From contig CM032660.1 of the NCBI GenBank assembly GCA_019095985.1, positions 10,157,339 to 10,221,338 of the forward strand: 64,000 nt of DNA, in the 5' to 3' direction. The position numbers and the translations under genes are program-made. A model generated the notes under the pieces. The model made no database searches. It was not told the DNA's origin and saw nothing but the letters and a program-made list of their open reading frames with translations. This document shows positions 1 to 10,339 of the stretch, in pieces; the stretch's first letter is position 1; each line of letters begins with the position of its first letter. The DNA comes from Streblospio benedicti (Eukaryota > Annelida > Polychaeta > Spionida > Spionidae).

Positions 1-812
1 CCGTTGGGCTTTTAAAACAATAAAATTATATATTTAGGTCGAAACGAGGCACACAGGCTGCGCACTCTGCTCTGTCTAATCATAAAATAGATAATAACAC
101 TCAACAACTGGACAGCTCTGTTAAAGCCGCAGGCACATCCGGCAGTGCTGTCTCTCTACAGCCAAGTATACTCAAACAGGGGGCCAGTGTGTGTCCAGTA
201 CGGTGAAAGTGAGGCGAATATATGTTTTATGACAATATATGTACACAGAAGTTAAAGCTTCCTCTATAACAGTAATGCAGCCTATTCAGCAGTGCCCTGG
301 CCATAGGTAGGCTGTAAGCCAAAGAATTTTATTACTTCCCATAAACATAGCACACACGGAAAACGCCGTGCTGTCAAAATATCCACACAGCCAGATGTGC
401 CCCTAGCTTAATCAAAAAGGACCATTAGCACGTCGCAATGGTAAAGTTTGCATTGTGTGCAAAATTCTGGACAGTTAATTAACTTTGTGGTGAACAGTTT
501 CATGAGTTTTCTTCCCAGGTGTGTTGTGGACAGTTATTAGAAAACAATTGTTTGTGCCTACAGGTCAATGGTGTAAATAAGCGCAGATTTTAAAACACGG
601 TACACAATAGTTTCGGCGCAAGTAGTTTAACCATGGATTTTCAGCCAATGCGACATATTCCAAAGCTGGCTCTCGATGATTTTAACTCACTTTCCAAGAT
701 TATCATTAGTTATCTTATCCTCACCTGAACGCATGCAAAGCCTTTCCCTTTCTTGAGTTTCAAACAATTAATTCCTTATTGGTTGAAGATTTTTTGCAAA
801 CATCCAACTTAC
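1..812. other. No gene recognised; expected to hold the 3' end of the death-domain gene
   Basis: The death-domain exon ending at 813 finishes on a clear GTAAGT donor, so at least one more minus-strand exon must lie at lower coordinates. One weak candidate is an acceptor-like TTACAG on the minus strand near 315, followed by a very short open stretch and a stop near 287. It fits the phase, but a handful of codons is not convincing. I see nothing else in this stretch. Confidence 0.4.
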
Positions 813-1244
813 CTTGACTTCGTGACGTCATGAGTTCCCAGTCATTAACATACGCTCTCAGCTGGACTGCATCTATTCCCAAATCCTGACGAATCTCGTC
901 AGTCATGAGAAGCTGCGAGAAAACACGCGAGATCTCGCCGTTCTTTACCAACTGCCAAATCTCTTGCTGGTCTTTTTTACAATTACACAGAATCGCAATA
1001 AACTGTCCACTTCGCGACACTCTTGACACAGCACTACCGTTCAAGCTATCAAAGTAATCCACAAGTGGATGCACAGTGTCGTAAGTCTGATCCTCCAAAT
1101 CGTCCAGAAGGCGTATTAATATTTTGTTCATAACGTACTCCTTCTGAGAATGGCTTGGTAGAAAGGAGTTGCTTTGTTTGCTATGTGTTTTGGTCAATCT
1201 GCTCAGATCTTGAAACTCCAGCTCCATATGAATTAGCACTTCAC
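813..1244 (-). CDS. Death-domain gene: exon with TRADD-N-like segment
   Basis: This 144-codon exon runs from an ACACAG acceptor to a GTAAGT donor at 812-807. After a hydrophilic Ser/Lys-rich start it reads MNKILIRLLDDLEDQTYDTV, then GQFIAILCNCKKDQQEIWQL, then a helical LMTDEIRQDLGI and a strand-like DAVQLRAYVNDWEL. The alternation (strand, W-containing helix, LxTxEI helix, LGI strand) is what I recall of TRADD-N-like domains found beside death domains in invertebrates. A structure-based search is needed to confirm the fold. Confidence 0.6.
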
Positions 1245-4110
1245 CTGTGTTATGGAAATAAAGGAGGTCTTGACGTCTTTAAAAATATTGAAATGTTTGA
1301 ATAATTACTCTTTAAGACATTTAGAATTCAACGCTAGCATTAGACATTTGTTTTTATTAAATATAAATACATTAATGACCAGGTGGTATTTTATAGATTG
1401 AAAAAATTAAAGATAACTGTTGTATATACAAACACAAATTTTTTAAAGGTATGTTTGACATTTTCCAATCATATTACAATAACATTCTTATCCTTACCTT
1501 TTCTCTTTTTGATGGCAGGATTTAACAGTATTTTCATTTCAGCAATTTTCCCAATTTCATCTGTAGAAAATGTTACAGATTTAGTTGAAATTGTAACATT
1601 GAAGGAAATGGTGACTCGTTATTTATAGTATTATGATAGAAATACGGAATTTTAATGTAACAAACATAAAAGTTTGTTTGAAAAAACTTAGTGAGAAATA
1701 TACTGTCAAGTGTGGTGGCGGAGATAGGTGTAATTGTAGAATGCCTAGAACCACAACCCCCTTCTGGTCTGTTTATACATCACTTTGACCAGATACCTGA
1801 CCAGAGGGTGATCCCATTAAGCCAGAGAGGCAGCACTACTTTTTAAGATGCCTTCTTAATATGAGAATAGATTAATTTCAAGCAATTAATGATAGATTTG
1901 GCATTACTGGTGATAAAATTTCAGTCAGAATGCTCCTGCAAGGAAGAGATCCACTTGACATTCTGAAGAATATGGAATTGTTCAACATCATACATAAAGT
2001 CATTGAAGACACTGTAAGACTTTGGATTGATACTGGCATATTTGAATTGATACTGGTATATTATGTTCAGTTGATTGTCTGCATGTGTGAGTGAAAGTTG
2101 TTTTTTGATGTATATATATATAAAAGAAATCACGAGAGAGCACATTAATCGCATTGTCAGCTGTTGCCCAATCTCTTTGTTGCACTTTGTATAACAAATA
2201 AACATGCTTAAACCAACAAACGTACGAGCTGTGTTTGCGGCGCCGGTGGAGATGAGAGCGCGCACCAGGGCAGCCACCGTGAACTCTGCGAGAGGCACCA
2301 GCAGGCGCCAGCGGAACAGCGTCTGCAGCGTCTTCTCGCGGCACCTGACAGCATTTACATAATCACATGTACACCCCAAAACAATAATAACACTTTTCTG
2401 ACACCCTGATGAGGGGCATTGATTCCAGCCAGGACTGTCTGCAACAACAAACATCAATGCTTCTGATTGAGCATTTACATCATATTGTGATGTAGATGTG
2501 ATATTTTTACACGATCTTTTCAGCATTTATTTAAACTACAGTTTGTTGGTCTTGGTCTGGTCTAGGTCGCTGTTCTACTGAATATTTTAAGTATACACAC
2601 AATGCATACATAACCAGATGCACAAAAGCAGCAATGTTCCCACTATTTATCCGACTGCTGGTGGCAGACACAATGCACCCGCCAATCACAACGCACCCAC
2701 CTGCCGGGTGCGTGACTGTCGATGGCCGCGATGTCGCCACCGTCCAGGCCGAGTTTCTTGGCCAGCAGGCGCCACTGCTTGCAGACGCCTGGGGAATTTA
2801 GTACACATTTTAAATTCATGAAACATTCTATGTCGCTGACATGGGCAGATCCACTTAATATAAAGAAAGCAACGTCTATTTATGAATGATTTTAACATGG
2901 ATCCCACTCTTAGCACTATATAGTTGATTTAAGATGCTGGACTATGATGAACCAATATCCATATGAGAAAATAAAACTATATTGTGGAAACTATAGTATT
3001 AGTGAACTTACTGAGGTCGTCCGCGATACAGTACATGGCATGGCGCACACGCTCTGTGGGGAGATATAAACATTATAAATTAACACTCTTAGTTTGAGTG
3101 ATAACACAGAAGTTTATTGCGTCACTAATTTAGGTGGTCATTACATCAGTTCGTAAAAGAAGATTTCACCAAAGAAAATGAGGTTTTTTTTTCGGCTAGT
3201 CATCATGCAAAGAGTTCCTTATGCAGTGAAGTCCAATCTGTGGTTCCAATAACTAGATCTACCAGATTGGTATCAATAGCTATCAATCTGGTAGTGATTG
3301 AAACCCACCACCTCCGGGTTGAGATGATACCTGACCAAGTAAGTATGTTTGTGGTTACAGAGACAACGGTTCAGCCTTGTAACCGCCGGGGTCACTGATG
3401 TTGTATGTTTTCAGAATTGACTTCAGCCATGTCTATGGTGGTAGGAATATGCTTGCTAGCAATGTGAGAGAAAGTTGTAAATATATAATAAAACCAGTAA
3501 GACCAAATGAAGCAAAGATAAAAATAGAAAAATATAGAGCAGGCCACCTTCTCTGTGGACGTAGTAGCTCAGCACGTGGTCCACGGATTGTGATGACGTC
3601 ATCAGCATGTCAAAAATGTCCACCAGGCGGCGGTAGCGACAGCGACGCAGACTGTCCCGAAGCCCACGAGGCTGCAGAGCACTATAACGAGGATTTTTAA
3701 CAGACAATCACATGTTATGCTAAAAATCCCTAGTAGAGGTCTAGTGCACATCCACTCATTACTAACTTGTTGGTGTTTACTACACTTTGCACTCATCCGT
3801 TGGTCATTATTCTTATTCATGTGCACTCATCTGTTGTTGCTTGGTCTACATACACCCTCCATCCACCTGTTGGTGCTTGGTCTACATACACCCTCCATCC
3901 ACCTGTTGGTGCTTGGTACACCTGCACTCTGCACCCACCTAGGAGTAGTTTTGCCCCACAGCGCCACTGCCGCCTGGCACTGCGCCTGCGCAGTCACGTG
4001 GCCGGCGGCGATGATGTCACACGTGGAGCGCGGGATCCCCAGCGCCCGCGCCAGCGCCCGCCAGTCATGGCTCACGTTCTCACAGATGATGGCAAGGATC
4101 TCAGCAACGC
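813..4110 (-). CDS. Tandem death-domain protein with a TRADD-N-like segment (partial gene, 7 exons)
   Basis: Exons on the minus strand, in transcript order: 4110-3939, 3681-3548, 3053-3012, 2788-2701, 2344-2226, 1560-1498, 1244-813. Each has an AG acceptor and GT donor, and every junction phase agrees, giving 350 codons without a stop. Residues 1 to about 100 form a death domain (motifs DWRALARALGI, AQCQAAVALW). The next 120 or so form a second one (MYCIADDLS, QWRLLAKKLGL, LQTLFRW). After a short linker, the last 140 residues contain QFIAILCNCKKDQQEIWQL and TDEIRQDLGIDAVQLRAYV, which resemble the alpha-beta TRADD N-terminal fold. Death domains assemble homotypically in apoptosis and NF-kB signalling, so a cytosolic adaptor role is inferred. 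The first exon needs a phase-1 upstream exon and the last ends on a donor, so both ends are missing. The death domains are solid; the TRADD-N assignment is from memory of the pattern. Confidence 0.72.
1498..1560 (-). CDS. Death-domain gene: 63-bp linker exon
   Basis: The acceptor is TTTTCTACAG and the donor G|GTAAGG, both near consensus. It encodes about 21 residues around EIGKIAEMKILLNPAIKKRK. It is phase 1 on both sides, so it fits between the death-domain and TRADD-N-like exons and could be skipped in frame. I recognise no domain in it. Confidence 0.5.
2226..2344 (-). CDS. Death-domain gene: exon with end of death domain 2
   Basis: The acceptor is GCTGTCAG and the donor C|GTACGT. The exon encodes CREKTLQTLFRWRLLVPLAE and then FTVAALVRALISTGAANTA, the terminal helices of the second death domain. 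Codons stay open past the donor for a long way, but that downstream sequence is low-complexity and does not look coding. Confidence 0.65.
2701..2788 (-). CDS. Death-domain gene: exon with middle of death domain 2
   Basis: The acceptor is ATTCCCCAG and the donor AG|GTGGGT. The exon encodes VCKQWRLLAKKLGLDGGDIA followed by AIDSH. The W..LAKKLGL pattern is the best-conserved part of the family. It is notably GC-richer than the surrounding introns. Confidence 0.7.
3012..3053 (-). CDS. Death-domain gene: 42-bp exon opening death domain 2
   Basis: This is a very short exon between a pyrimidine-rich CCCCACAG acceptor and a GTAAGT donor. It encodes ERVRHAMYCIADDLS, the first helix of a death domain, and is phase 1 on both sides, matching its neighbours. 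Being symmetric, it could be skipped without shifting the frame. Confidence 0.6.
3548..3681 (-). CDS. Death-domain gene: exon with end of death domain 1
   Basis: The acceptor is GTTATAG and the donor AG|GTGGCC. The exon encodes ALQPRGLRDSLRRCRYRRLV and then DIFDML, the basic last helices of a death domain. An alternative AG six codons downstream (CTGCAG) would not keep the phase with the previous exon. Phase in is 2, phase out is 1. Confidence 0.65.
3730..3932. repeat. 36-bp tandem repeat next to a death-domain splice donor
   Basis: Between about 3836 and 3925 a 36-bp unit containing CCACCTGTTGGTGCTTGGT occurs about 2.5 times almost unchanged, with more degenerate copies down to about 3730. 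On the gene's strand each unit carries a CAACAG|GTGGAT donor-like sequence, and the array begins 7 bp past the real donor (AG|GTGGGT at 3938). The unit is a multiple of three and stays open on the gene strand, encoding the 12-residue repeat PSTNRWMEGVCR. Confidence 0.7.
3939..4110 (-). CDS. Death-domain gene: exon with first half of death domain 1
   Basis: The acceptor is TTGCACCAG at the 4111 side and the donor is AG|GTGGGT at 3938. The exon encodes VAEILAIICENVSHDWRALA and onward, with the conserved DW and LA..LG helix signature of death domains. It starts in phase 1 and ends in phase 2. Translation continues open through the donor into the adjacent 36-bp tandem repeat, so intron retention would add in-frame residues rather than an immediate stop. 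Confidence 0.75.
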
Positions 4111-4151
4111 CTGGTGCAATCAACAACATCTGTTTATGACAGTCGACTATA

Positions 4152-4356
4152 CAGTAAAACCTCTATATTAAGACCACTTGTGGGACCGACTTACAGTGGT
4201 CCCAATGCAGAGCTCGAGGTCTTTATATGTGCGGAGACTCTTACTAATAGATGGAGGTTCCAATTGAAATCATTTGGAAGAATTGGGACCAAGAAAAATG
4301 GTCTTATTATAGAGGTGGTCTCATTATAAAGGTGGTAGTAATTGGAGGTTCTACTG
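4152..4356. mobile_element. Pogo/Tigger-like MITE, 205 bp, TA-flanked
   Basis: The element begins CAGTAAAACCTCTATATTA and ends GGAGGTTCTACTG, giving imperfect terminal inverted repeats with the CAGT...ACCTC signature of pogo-type Tc1/mariner elements. TA dinucleotides flank both ends (4150-4151 and 4357-4358), as expected of a TA target duplication. It has no coding capacity. Confidence 0.75.
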
Positions 4357-4357
4357 T

Positions 4358-5344
4358 ATCTTATGTTTCAATCTGTTAATATGTATAGTTGTCAAGCAAT
4401 CTACATCAACCCCAGTGCATGAAAGACGTACATTTTAACTACCCTCATCTATTGATAGGGTGTTCACGTAAATGTTCCTTAGCCATGCCTTTCTAGATTC
4501 TAGATCAGAACATTTTACATTGAAGGATAGTTAAGACACCTCTATTAAGTGAAAACAAAAATTAGACGTGAGGAAGGAAGTGAACAAGCTTCTATTTAGA
4601 CAGTCTGAATGGCTTTAGAATAACAATATTTCTTCCTACAATATTTAATCATACTTTGACACAAAATGTTTTTGCAAGTGGGGGTTATTTATTTTTCCTA
4701 CTTCTACTGGGTGTTGCACATCACATCCTAGGGCCTTCTCAATGTCCGTCAAGTAATCAGAATCTTAACCTCGTGCTTTTCTGGATGGAAGGAAGATAAA
4801 ACTAGATGTGTGACGATCACATGAGCAAGTCCCCCTGAATGCCCAACACCCCTACTCCATCCCTACACGCCTTTTTCTATCAAAATATCTCATTTCCATG
4901 GGGTGTTTGGCATGGTGTCTGCCAGGTCTGTCATTACACTAATCCAGATCAACTTGCAGCCAGGTTGGGCACCAATGTCGTATTTGTCATAAGAGTGCAG
5001 TTGGATTACAAATAGGGCCTACATACGTTGTTCTGAGACTAAATTCTTCAACTCCATTTATGCAGAGCTGGATTGACGTATATCTGGAATGGAAAATTAG
5101 TATTATATTTTTGAATAATTTGTAGCATTACAACAATGACGCGTGAAATAATGGACATATTACCTTGCAAAAAATATATATCCACCACCGTAGTGCATCA
5201 CGTACGCACATAAAAACAGTGGCAACAGAACAGGGAATCTATATAAGTTAGACTATGTGTATCAGACCAAATCTGTGAACAATTCATAGATCTATGTATT
5301 CTGTTTACCATACGCTTTCATTTCAACATATTTGAGTTTCCTTT
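4358..5344. other. Intergenic DNA, nothing recognised
   Basis: AT-rich sequence with no exon-like open frames, no clear repeat ends and no family I recognise. Confidence 0.5.
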
Positions 5345-5602
5345 TTATGGAATAAACTCATTAAAAAGACCAGCAAACGTCATATTCGCCTTATTTTGTT
5401 TGCACGGGGTTGTTATTATGTATGTGGTTTTGCTATTTGCAAGGCAAATATTTGGCCTTAGACGATCAAGTATATATTCACAGTCATTGTTAGATATAAG
5501 CGGACCCGTGAAAATACTATTAGACTCTGTCGAATGATATATTAATAAGCTGTATATTAATTCCAGAACATCCTCCGGGAAGAGCCACAATTTACCCTTC
5601 AT
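5345..5602 (-). CDS. Uncharacterised 85-codon open frame
   Basis: An 85-residue frame begins MKGKLWLFPEDVLELIYSLL and ends GLFNEFIP. Composition is protein-like (mixed charged and hydrophobic residues), but I recognise no family, and no good donor or acceptor flanks it. It lies just upstream of the first visible death-domain exon on the same strand, so it might be an early exon of that gene, or chance. Confidence 0.15.
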   Translation of the reverse strand: MKGKLWLFPEDVLELIYSLLIYHSTESNSIFTGPLISNNDCEYILDRLRPNICLANSKTTYIITTPCKQNKANMTFAGLFNEFIP

Positions 5603-5614
5603 ATTTGGTAAGTA

Positions 5615-5805
5615 CAGTGATTTATAAATGTTGGTACCTTAGAAGCACACGTAACGTGTTGCTGAACCATAGAAAATTTACTTATCTTCCCAATAAAAAC
5701 TTTAATCTTCAACAGCCGGTACAACATAGCATACATGTATATAAAGACGATCCAGATGATGAAATATTTCGGATAAATTATATACGGATAAAAGAGGTTT
5801 TACTG
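5615..5805. mobile_element. Possible degraded pogo-like MITE
   Basis: The right end reads GAGGTTTTACTG followed by TA, matching the 3' end of the 4152-4356 element. The left boundary, a TA followed by CAGTG at 5613-5619, is much less similar, so only the right end is convincing. Confidence 0.35.
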
Positions 5806-6171
5806 TATCCACCAATGTTTACCACTAGGAGTATACTGTCCACGTGAACAAAACAAAAGGGCTGGTAGTAAACACATATGAACATAAATAAATATAATAC
5901 TATGGTTCATTAATTTAGTGATGGATGGCAATTTATGTCATTTCTTCTTGCAAATAAAGTTACATACAAAGTAGAAAAGTCAATGATAATGAATTCCAAA
6001 AAGATGGATGACAAGTGATGAGAAGATGAGAAGTGGAGTGATTTTTCATAGTCATAATTATCTGTATAAATGGTCTTATTAACCGGGCTACTATTTTGTT
6101 TTAAAATGTCATTTTCATGGGAGTTTTGCCATCTCCGCTTTCGCTTATGCTAAGCTCATGATTTCCACAGG

Positions 6172-6282
6172 ATTTCACCAAAACCACCTGCTTCTAAACC
6201 TGGATGTGCCAGTGATTTTGACAAAAATGAAAGTACCACTTCAGAATTATACACATGTGAACAGGATCAGCCACAGACAGGT
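6172..6282 (+). CDS. Isolated exon-like segment, function unknown
   Basis: Between a TTCCACAG acceptor-like site and a CAGACAG|GTTGAA donor-like site, one plus-strand frame is open for about 37 codons (ISPKPPASKPGCASDFDKNE onward). No neighbouring exon, start or recognisable domain supports it, so chance is quite possible. Confidence 0.15.
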
Positions 6283-6324
6283 TGAAAATGGCACCCACCA
6301 AATATACCTATTTTTGAAAAAACT

Positions 6325-6500
6325 TGACCAACAATATACAAATATCTGACCATATCTGACAAAAATGTGACATGGTATACCAATATCTGAGAACAATGTA
6401 ACATAATATACTGATATCTGAGAAAAATGTTACATAAATAAACCAAAAATGTGAAAAAGACACCCAGAAATATACCAAAAATGTGAAAAAGACACGCAGT
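6325..6500. repeat. Imperfect tandem repeat with units of about 40 bp
   Basis: The phrases 'aaaaatgtga', 'atataccaa' and 'atatctga' recur in a loose 35-45 bp rhythm. The last two units, containing AAAAATGTGAAAAAGACAC, are nearly identical. The array is AT-rich and non-coding. Confidence 0.55.
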
Positions 6501-6605
6501 TTCGGGCACGTCCGTATACTCAACGCGATCAAGTGAGACACACTCTTCTATCAGAAGGCACTCAATAAATACAATACAATACCCCCCCCAGTATTTGATG
6601 CCCCG

Positions 6606-6650
6606 TGCCCCCCCCCCCCCCCCCCCAAAAATTTGTTTATTAAAAAAAAA
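6606..6650. repeat. Poly-C tract followed by A-rich run
   Basis: More than 20 consecutive C (6608 onward) are followed by A-rich sequence. Homopolymers of this length are unreliable in assemblies, so the exact length should not be trusted. Confidence 0.7.
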
Positions 6651-6669
6651 AATGCCGAGGTGATAGCAA

Positions 6670-6730
6670 GGAAAATTCTATTTATATGTGGTCCTAATAT
6701 GGAGGTGGCCTTAATTGGAGGTTCTGCTGT
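6670..6730. mobile_element. Pogo-like MITE, right-hand remnant
   Basis: The segment reads GTCCTAATATGGAGGTGGCC and ends GGAGGTTCTGCTG followed by TA, matching the right half of the 4152-4356 element. The left half is replaced by the poly-C and A-rich sequence. Confidence 0.55.
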
Positions 6731-6989
6731 ACCTGGAAACACGTTCCCCACAGCACACACACAACACACCGCATGTATAGACTACCGGATCTATCGATCG
6801 GAGCGTACACACTGAGCCATCGCTATACACGTGTACACTGGCAAGGTGGGGGGGGCGTGTGTACACAAAGCAGAGGATTGTGACATGTGTACAGCGCAGG
6901 ATGAAGTGATCGCCTGCTTAGTGTTCACTTTACAAACTTATTTAAGGTGATCATTGGTAGAAAATTTTCAATGTGGCCAATGGTCTTAT

Positions 6990-7228
6990 ACAATACATAT
7001 ACAATACAATACAATACAATTTATATAGCGTAAATGCCACTAAATGTTCGAGTACGCTTGTAGGCCTCCTTAAACAAATGGCGCTTTAGTTGGGATTTTA
7101 AAGGTCTTTCTTGGGTGGTGTCCCGGATTTGAAATCGCTCATCAATGGAAGCAGGTAAACATGGGATGTGGTGTGTTAAAGAAGTGTTCCATTTAGAAGG
7201 GATTACCGTGGACTGCAGCATGTAACTT
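6990..7228 (-). mobile_element. CR1/L2-like LINE, 3' end only
   Basis: On the minus strand the segment encodes PLKSQLKRHLFKEAYKR, the typical carboxy end of CR1/L2-type ORF2, then a stop. This is followed directly by an (ATTGT)n tail, seen on the plus strand as ACAATACAATACAATACAAT at 7000-7020. Such short-unit tails mark the 3' end of this group, so this is a heavily 5'-truncated insertion. Confidence 0.65.
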
Positions 7229-7983
7229 CTAGTGGTAACGTTTTGGGCTAGTCAATATTACTGGATGTGGGTGATATATCACATAACGCACACCTTGTAT
7301 TATACCATAGAACCCGGCAACCAAGAAGTTTTCATCAAGTAAGCTAGCTATCACTGAGTATGGTTGAGCAGACATTGGTTGAATGAATTGAATGTCTATT
7401 ATGTATTGTGTAAAAAATATGATATATCATTTTGTCCATTATCAATAGCAGACTAAAACTTCTGATTTACATACTACCATGATTGCAATTGGTCATTACA
7501 GTTATTATTATCGTTCTGTTATGCTTGTATATACAAAATTACCCCAATATGATAATTATCCACCATATCCTTGGATAAAGCATGTTTTACATTCTCCTGA
7601 GCGTGCTTTATAATTCAAGATGATTAGCCAAGACAAAAACATGCCATTGACAAGACTTGATAAGATTGCTTCTAGATTGGAGGATAAGAATATTGTGACT
7701 ATAATAGAGTCAATGGAATATCTGTATGCTAGCTACTGTATGCAGACGAGAGCAATGCGTTTTCCATACAGACGTCTTTTGCAAACTAAAGCTTCATGTC
7801 ATGTTAAATGAGGTGGACGATTGTAGTATATAGATGCCATCGGGGAAGATAAGACGTACATCGAGACGGCTTTTGTGGTTATCTGAGAGAGATATCTGAC
7901 CGTCAGACGAGATAGTCTGTTGACGGATTGTGCGTGAATAAAGAGACTAAAATAGACGGACGGACACGCATGTTATACATTAG
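7229..7983. other. Intergenic DNA, nothing recognised
   Basis: AT-rich DNA. A 63-codon frame at 7620-7811 has no splice context or recognisable domain and is probably chance. Confidence 0.45.
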
Positions 7984-8147
7984 ACAAAACCAGATGAGTT
8001 TGTATATAACATGACTTATTTTATCGGGTGTACACCATGAGTTCTGACTTGTGGCGTATCACGCCGAGCCCGAAGGCCGAGTCAAGATACCCCCCAAGAA
8101 CGAATTCGGGTGAAATAGTTCGTGTTACACAACGAACCTGGTTTTGT
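7984..8147. mobile_element. Possible small MITE with ACAAAACCAG inverted ends
   Basis: ACAAAACCAG (7984-7993) is mirrored by CTGGTTTTGT (8138-8147). The 164-bp interior is compact and partly palindromic around CGAGCCCGAAGGCCGAG. There is no second copy in the window to confirm the ends. Confidence 0.3.
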
Positions 8148-8938
8148 ATTTAACATTATTTTCTAATAACAACTACAACACTGTTTTAACAAATGCGAAC
8201 AAGTAGATCAAGTCCACACCTGAGTACATGCATGATAACCTTAGTGTAACCCCTGTTCAAACGGGGGTGATAACCCTCTCCGGGTTAACAGGGTTATTAT
8301 GAATCCCCTTTTCGTCCTGATTATTTTTCTCCAACGATTATTCCATTTTCATTGGTATGTGATGTTGCACAATGTCACAAACAGTAAAATAAAAATTGCG
8401 CTCCTTTTTACTTAGTTACTCCTAGTTTTATAGCATTTCTTAACTCTAACCATGTCTTATCTGCATATCATGCCATTGCAATCAAATTCCAAACTCAAGG
8501 AAACTTACACTAACAGTATAGACAGATACTATCTATATAACATTTACTTAACAAAATAATCCCTTAACGCCCTATCATGTTGGGTAAACACAAACTAGAA
8601 AAGTAAAATGATATCACCACCTACCCAAGTGCATAAGATTTCAGGTGTTCAAATCCAAAGATATCCAAGTGTGAGGCAAGAGAAAGCTGTTTGCCGTTTC
8701 CTCGCAGTTGCAGACGACACACTTTTTACTGATCTGATCAAGTTAGGCACTGAGCGGATTTATGTCCATATAGAAAGTGTATGCCGTGAGCGAGGTTGCC
8801 ATTGTCCATAATCAAAACCACACAGTGGCCACTGAATACAACAGACAGGAGTGTCTGTCAATGTTTTCCCCTCTCTCTTTCATTCATAATATAACAGACT
8901 TGTTTGAACTGCGACCTTGGAACGTGTACAGTAGAACC

Positions 8939-9092
8939 ACCATAGTGCTATATGGATTATCTCGAGTTTTATGTCGTTATACGAAGGTCATTATCTACAA
9001 GTTTCTGTTGTCTCGGGGTTAGTTTCATTTCCCTCCAACAACACCATCAATATGCATCAGTTGGTTAGATTCTAGATAACCAGTTTCTACTG
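8939..9092. mobile_element. Short pogo-like MITE (154 bp)
   Basis: It starts TA|CAGTAGAACCACCATAG and ends CCAGTTTCTACTG; the ends are inverted copies with mismatches. A second CAGTAGAACC start sits 10 bp further on, at 9102, preceded by TA. I could not find the right end of that second element. Confidence 0.45.
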
Positions 9093-9506
9093 TTTAGTGT
9101 ACAGTAGAACCTGCCTTGTGGTGTGGGGATATTGTGCATTGTGAAGACTAGATCGAGATAATGCTTACGAAACCCATGACATTCACTGATGGAACATTCG
9201 TTTTTTCTTAAATCTGGATCTGCTTGTAATGTGTGTTTGTCAAATCATTTGGAGCTTAGTACAAGTGGTTCGTTTGATTTAACTCGGTATGTGGACATAC
9301 ATTATGAACTTCTAGTTGGTTGGATTGGTAAAGAACAGCTCAGACGATTGACAAGTGAATCCATTGTTCGATTTCACCTTCTGTCCTATCTTTTATAGTA
9401 AGACATGGATCCCGGTGTGCGATTCATTCACTGGCTGACAAATCTATTTAATGTCATGCATTAATGATTTACGTAATTTTTATACCTAAGTAACACCTTT
9501 TTAATT

Positions 9507-9714
9507 TTTCTTTTTTTTTCTTTCTTCTTCTTCTTCTTCTTCTTCTTTTTCTTCTTCTTCTTCTTCTTCTTCTTCTTCTTCTTCTCCTCCTCCTCCTCCT
9601 CCTCTTCCTCCTCCTCCTCCCCCCCTCCTCCTCCTCCTCCTCCTCCTTCTTCTTTTTCTTCTTCTTCTTTTTTTATCTTCTTTTTTTCTCTTCCCTTTTT
9701 CTTTTTCTTTTTTA
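9507..9714. repeat. Polypyrimidine microsatellite (CTT)n/(CTC)n, about 200 bp
   Basis: Almost uninterrupted C/T sequence is arranged as (TTC)n, then (CTC)n, then (TTC)n again. The strand asymmetry and mirror symmetry are the kind that can form triplex (H-) DNA, which is an inference only. Confidence 0.85.
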
Positions 9715-10270
9715 TCTGACTAAATACTCTTTCAGGAAGGTCAGTGTATTCCGGTTGTAATTATTTCACACGCTTTTAGGACACCGCTATCACTATACAT
9801 GTATGACCGTTTACTCATAGTATGTTTTATTTATGCCATTTATGTTATCACTCAAATGACCTATTGTATGTTCATGAGCCTAATCTATTTATACCTAGAC
9901 TCCCCTTGAGTGCCATGTTTCTTTCTGATACGATTACTTACGAAATTTTCAAGGAAACCCGGAATAGGTATGAGACGATGGACCACGATCAGAAACACTG
10001 GACCCTCCGTTACAAAAACCGAAGCTGGCAGCTCTCTCTGACCCATGCCCAGATATGGAAATGCCGTGAGCAGAGTACAGATTTATACATGTTGCTACAT
10101 ACAAATTACATGTGCAAAGTGACTTAAGAACAGACTGTAGACAGGATTACAAAAGATTGGAGGCAAAATATCTTGGGCAAGGGTGCAGGCAAACGCCACC
10201 AAAACAAAAGGTTACCTCTCTTGCCTCATATGTAGCTACAACCCTGAAAAGATCTAGGAGTTTCTGTAAG

Positions 10271-10339
10271 TTCACACCCAGCATACCAATCGGCTACTAT
10301 CGTTACCACAGTGGGTACGATTCTCACAGTAACAACAAA
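10271..10339 (+). repeat. Left arm of a widely spaced inverted repeat
   Basis: It is inverted relative to 12127-12198. The core ACCAATCGGCTACTATCGTT, and about 20 bases beyond it, are identical, with a few indels at the ends. Both arms translate outward as FTPxIPIGYYRYHSGYD, so this may be a pair of diverging exon copies rather than transposon ends. Confidence 0.65.

Noticed and set aside
1933-2011. Plus-strand exon-like segment (RMLLQGRDPLDILKNMELFN) with AG and GTAAGA at its ends
   Set aside because: It lies inside an intron of the minus-strand death-domain gene, has no partner exons and is only about 29 codons.
3259-3294. 11-bp perfect hairpin CTACCAGATTG...CAATCTGGTAG
   Set aside because: Short, in an intron and without other copies; not enough to call a functional element.
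3767-4171. Plus-strand frames with repeated LHTPSIHLLVLG
   Set aside because: Antisense translation of the 36-bp tandem repeat and of the GC-rich death-domain exon.
8608-9398. Three plus-strand frames of 67-81 codons
   Set aside because: They overlap MITE sequence, use AT-rich codons and show no domain or splice sites.
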